NCBI GenBank assembly: GCA_964485695.1
Contig: CAZAKZ010000223.1
Coordinates: 1-7,087 of the forward strand
Reading direction: 5' to 3'
Source of the DNA: CAZAKZ01 sp964485695
GTDB taxonomy: Bacteria; Planctomycetota; JAFGQW01
Length of the DNA stretch: 7,087 bases
The position numbers and the translations under genes are program-made. The notes below the pieces were generated by a model that searched no databases, was not told where the DNA came from, and saw only the letters and a program-made list of their open reading frames with translations. This document shows, one piece after another, positions 5,697 through 7,087 of this stretch (its first letter is position 1; each line of letters starts with the position of its first letter).

Positions 5697-6923
5697 TCAG
5701 CGGATTTCAAAGGCCCAGGTGTTGCCGGTGCGCAGTCCGACCGGCGCGCTGGCGTCGATCGCGACCGCGGAGGCGAAGATCCGGAGCCCGGCGGGCAGTC
5801 CATTGGGAACGGCGATGGTGGCTGTGGCCTGGCCGGTTGCGGAAAGCGTGCCACGAAGGCCCTGGGTGAGGCCGGGGATATCGCCGAGGGCTGCCGTGAG
5901 CCAGAAGAGCGGATCGGGCGCCAGGGCGATCCGCCTGCCGTCGGGGAGCCCGATGCCGGGCTGGATGCCGCCGAGGGAAAGGGCCGCGGCATACGGGAGC
6001 CTCGACGCGCCGGGGAAGCCGATCCGGAGCTGGTAGGTGGTGCCGCGCGCGGCCGAACCCACGCCGCTGACCGGCCGCGAACCGTAGACCTCGAGCGAGA
6101 AGAAGTCGGCGCGCACCGGAAGGTTGGTGGTCCGCACCACGGCGCCCGTGCGCGTTCGCTCGGTCACCGTCGAGTTGCCGTCGAGCACGTGGATGTTGCC
6201 GGTGTCGGGAGAAAGGCGGAGAGACCAGTTCTGCCCCGAGGTGCCGAACGAGGTCAAGACCTGGAACTGCCGGTCGACGATCATGATCGTCTGGAGGGTC
6301 TCGGTGCTGAAGACGAAGGTGTCGGTCGCCTCGTCGTGGTCCATACCGGTGATGTACCGGAAACCGGCCGACATCATTGTCGTGACCACACGGGTCCGGG
6401 GATCCAGGTAGGCCAGTTTACCGCCGAACCCGGCCATCCAGTAGTAGCCTGTCATCGGATCGATGGTCATGCCGAATCCACCGAACGGCCGCGGGATGTT
6501 GGCGAGGGTGGCGACCTTGCCCCCCGCGGACTGCTGGAGAACGTCGATCGATCCGAGGAGGAGATAGCTCCCGTCGGCGTCCACCTCGATGGCCCGCGGC
6601 AAGACCATTGACGCCGCGGCCGCCAGGGTGGTCACCTGACCGGCAGGGGTGATCCGGACCAGTGCGCCCGCGGACAAGGATTGCTGGTTGAAGGTGGCGA
6701 CCAGGTCGCGGTTGCCCACATCCATGCGGGGCTCCACCACGTAATGGTTGGCCGGCGCCGTCACCAAGGTGGCCGCCGTTCCGGTCCGGTCCACGGACAG
6801 CAGGGTGCGGCCGGCGGGATTGGTGGCGTGCACAATAATATAGTCACCATTCGACGGCTGGGCCGGGGCCGCCAGGGCGGCGAAGACGATCACGACGAGG
6901 ACGGCGGCAGGGGTGCGAATCAC
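5697..6923 (-). CDS. Secreted beta-propeller-like repeat protein, paralogue of the 568-1803 product
   Basis: Function is unknown. I start it at the GTG of 6921-6923 (408 residues). The frame also contains an ATG at 6978-6980, but that codon overlaps the likely -10 box, while the GTG has a purine-rich GGAAGAGAGGG six bases upstream and opens directly into a signal peptide (MIRTPAAV, hydrophobic to about 19, likely cut APA|Q at 21/22). Mature residues about 27-275 hold beta-rich NHL/YVTN-like repeats (VRITPAGQVTTLA, LAYLDPRTRVVTTM, MIVDRQFQVLTSF), predicting a propeller. YGSR (280-283) leads to the C-terminal domain (290-408) with LAPDPLFWL, LSATGQATA, LPAGLRIFASAV and a final FEIR. Start, repeats, linker and tail all align with the 568-1803 protein, so the two are paralogues. 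Unlike that protein, it has no Cys at all. Its stop lies 17 bp from the stop of the large convergent gene, with no strong hairpin between. Confidence 0.88.
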   Translation of the reverse strand: MIRTPAAVLVVIVFAALAAPAQPSNGDYIIVHATNPAGRTLLSVDRTGTAATLVTAPANHYVVEPRMDVGNRDLVATFNQQSLSAGALVRITPAGQVTTLAAAASMVLPRAIEVDADGSYLLLGSIDVLQQSAGGKVATLANIPRPFGGFGMTIDPMTGYYWMAGFGGKLAYLDPRTRVVTTMMSAGFRYITGMDHDEATDTFVFSTETLQTIMIVDRQFQVLTSFGTSGQNWSLRLSPDTGNIHVLDGNSTVTERTRTGAVVRTTNLPVRADFFSLEVYGSRPVSGVGSAARGTTYQLRIGFPGASRLPYAAALSLGGIQPGIGLPDGRRIALAPDPLFWLTAALGDIPGLTQGLRGTLSATGQATATIAVPNGLPAGLRIFASAVAIDASAPVGLRTGNTWAFEIR

Positions 6924-6929
6924 GGGTAT

Positions 6930-6940
6930 CCCTCTCTTCC
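6930..6940 (-). promoter_or_regulatory. Ribosome binding site supporting the GTG start at 6923
   Basis: Read on the minus strand, GGAAGAGAGGG is followed by six bases and then GTG. It lies just upstream of codons for a typical signal peptide, which makes GTG the best start for this gene. Confidence 0.6.
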
Positions 6941-6970
6941 GGTATGACAATCGAGTCCCGATCTCGGGAC

Positions 6971-6979
6971 ATTGTAGCA
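6971..6979 (-). promoter_or_regulatory. Extended -10 promoter for the gene ending at 5697
   Basis: The minus strand reads TGCTACAAT: a TGn extension plus TACAAT, which matches the sigma70 -10 consensus at five of six positions. The region where a -35 should lie (TCACAA at 17 bases) is poor, as is usual for extended -10 promoters. Transcription would begin near 6964, giving a leader of about 40 bases before the GTG at 6923. A/T-rich sequence (roughly 6985-7015) lies just upstream and could act as an UP-like element. Confidence 0.5.
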
Positions 6980-7064
6980 CAGAACGTTAAAAGTTGTGAT
7001 TTTCTAATAATTTCTGCAGGGGCGGGCAAGGTTCAATTGCACCAGGCCTGCCCGTATAACGGCG

Positions 7065-7083
7065 TTCCCTTCATAGAAGGGAA
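7065..7083. repeat. Small perfect inverted repeat at the right edge
   Basis: TTCCCTTC (7065-7072) and GAAGGGAA (7076-7083) form an 8-bp stem with a three-base loop, followed by A residues to the window end. Neither strand has a U-tract after the stem, so it does not read as an intrinsic terminator. The GAAGGGA arm could serve as a ribosome binding site for a plus-strand gene starting beyond 7087; this cannot be tested inside the window. Confidence 0.35.
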
Positions 7084-7087
7084 AAAA

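Noticed and set aside
5676..6611. Plus-strand open frame of 311 codons
   Set aside because: Antisense to the 5697-6923 gene; Gly/Arg/Glu/Asp-rich low-complexity translation, while the minus strand encodes a clear paralogue.
7023..7054. Inverted repeat CGGGCAAGG / CCTGCCCG as a terminator
   Set aside because: The arms are separated by 15 bases, one A is bulged, and neither strand has a T-run after the stem.

Overview
The window is GC-rich, with strongly G/C-biased third codon positions, and looks like the chromosome of an environmental Gram-negative-type bacterium. It holds four complete genes and the start of a fifth. All appear to encode exported proteins, and no transfer RNA, ribosomal RNA, mobile element or CRISPR array is visible. 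The mixture of exported beta-propeller-like proteins sharing a C-terminal domain with a HEAT / TPR / terpenoid-cyclase-fold protein resembles Planctomycetota or similar large-genome lineages such as Acidobacteriota or Myxococcota. That placement is an inference from general familiarity with such proteins, not a marker-based assignment.

Layout, left to right. A minus-strand reading frame with a signal peptide (about 42-188) heads off the left edge but meets an early stop, perhaps through a frameshift in a G-run. An intergenic stretch of about 380 bases follows. A plus-strand gene (568-1803) encodes a secreted propeller-like protein. It converges on a minus-strand gene (1863-3011) for a second secreted repeat protein, and a strong bidirectional terminator hairpin sits between them. 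A divergent spacer of 187 bp leads to a plus-strand gene (3199-5679) for an 826-residue protein combining HEAT repeats, a thioredoxin-like segment without CXXC, TPR-like repeats and a C-terminal alpha/alpha-barrel of the squalene-cyclase/prenyltransferase fold. It converges, with only 17 bp between stop codons, on a minus-strand gene (5697-6923) for a third secreted propeller-like protein. That gene has a good extended -10 promoter upstream.

The genes alternate in strand, so none of them form an operon and each should have its own promoter. They are linked by content. The three propeller-like proteins share a C-terminal domain of roughly 120-130 residues, and the 568-1803 and 5697-6923 products are full-length paralogues of one another. 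The large protein sits among them. A shared role at the cell surface or in the periplasm is a reasonable hypothesis, but no enzymatic activity can be assigned from sequence alone. Nothing here matches a known defence, secretion or biosynthetic system; the most unusual items are the repeated C-terminal domain and the composite 826-residue protein.
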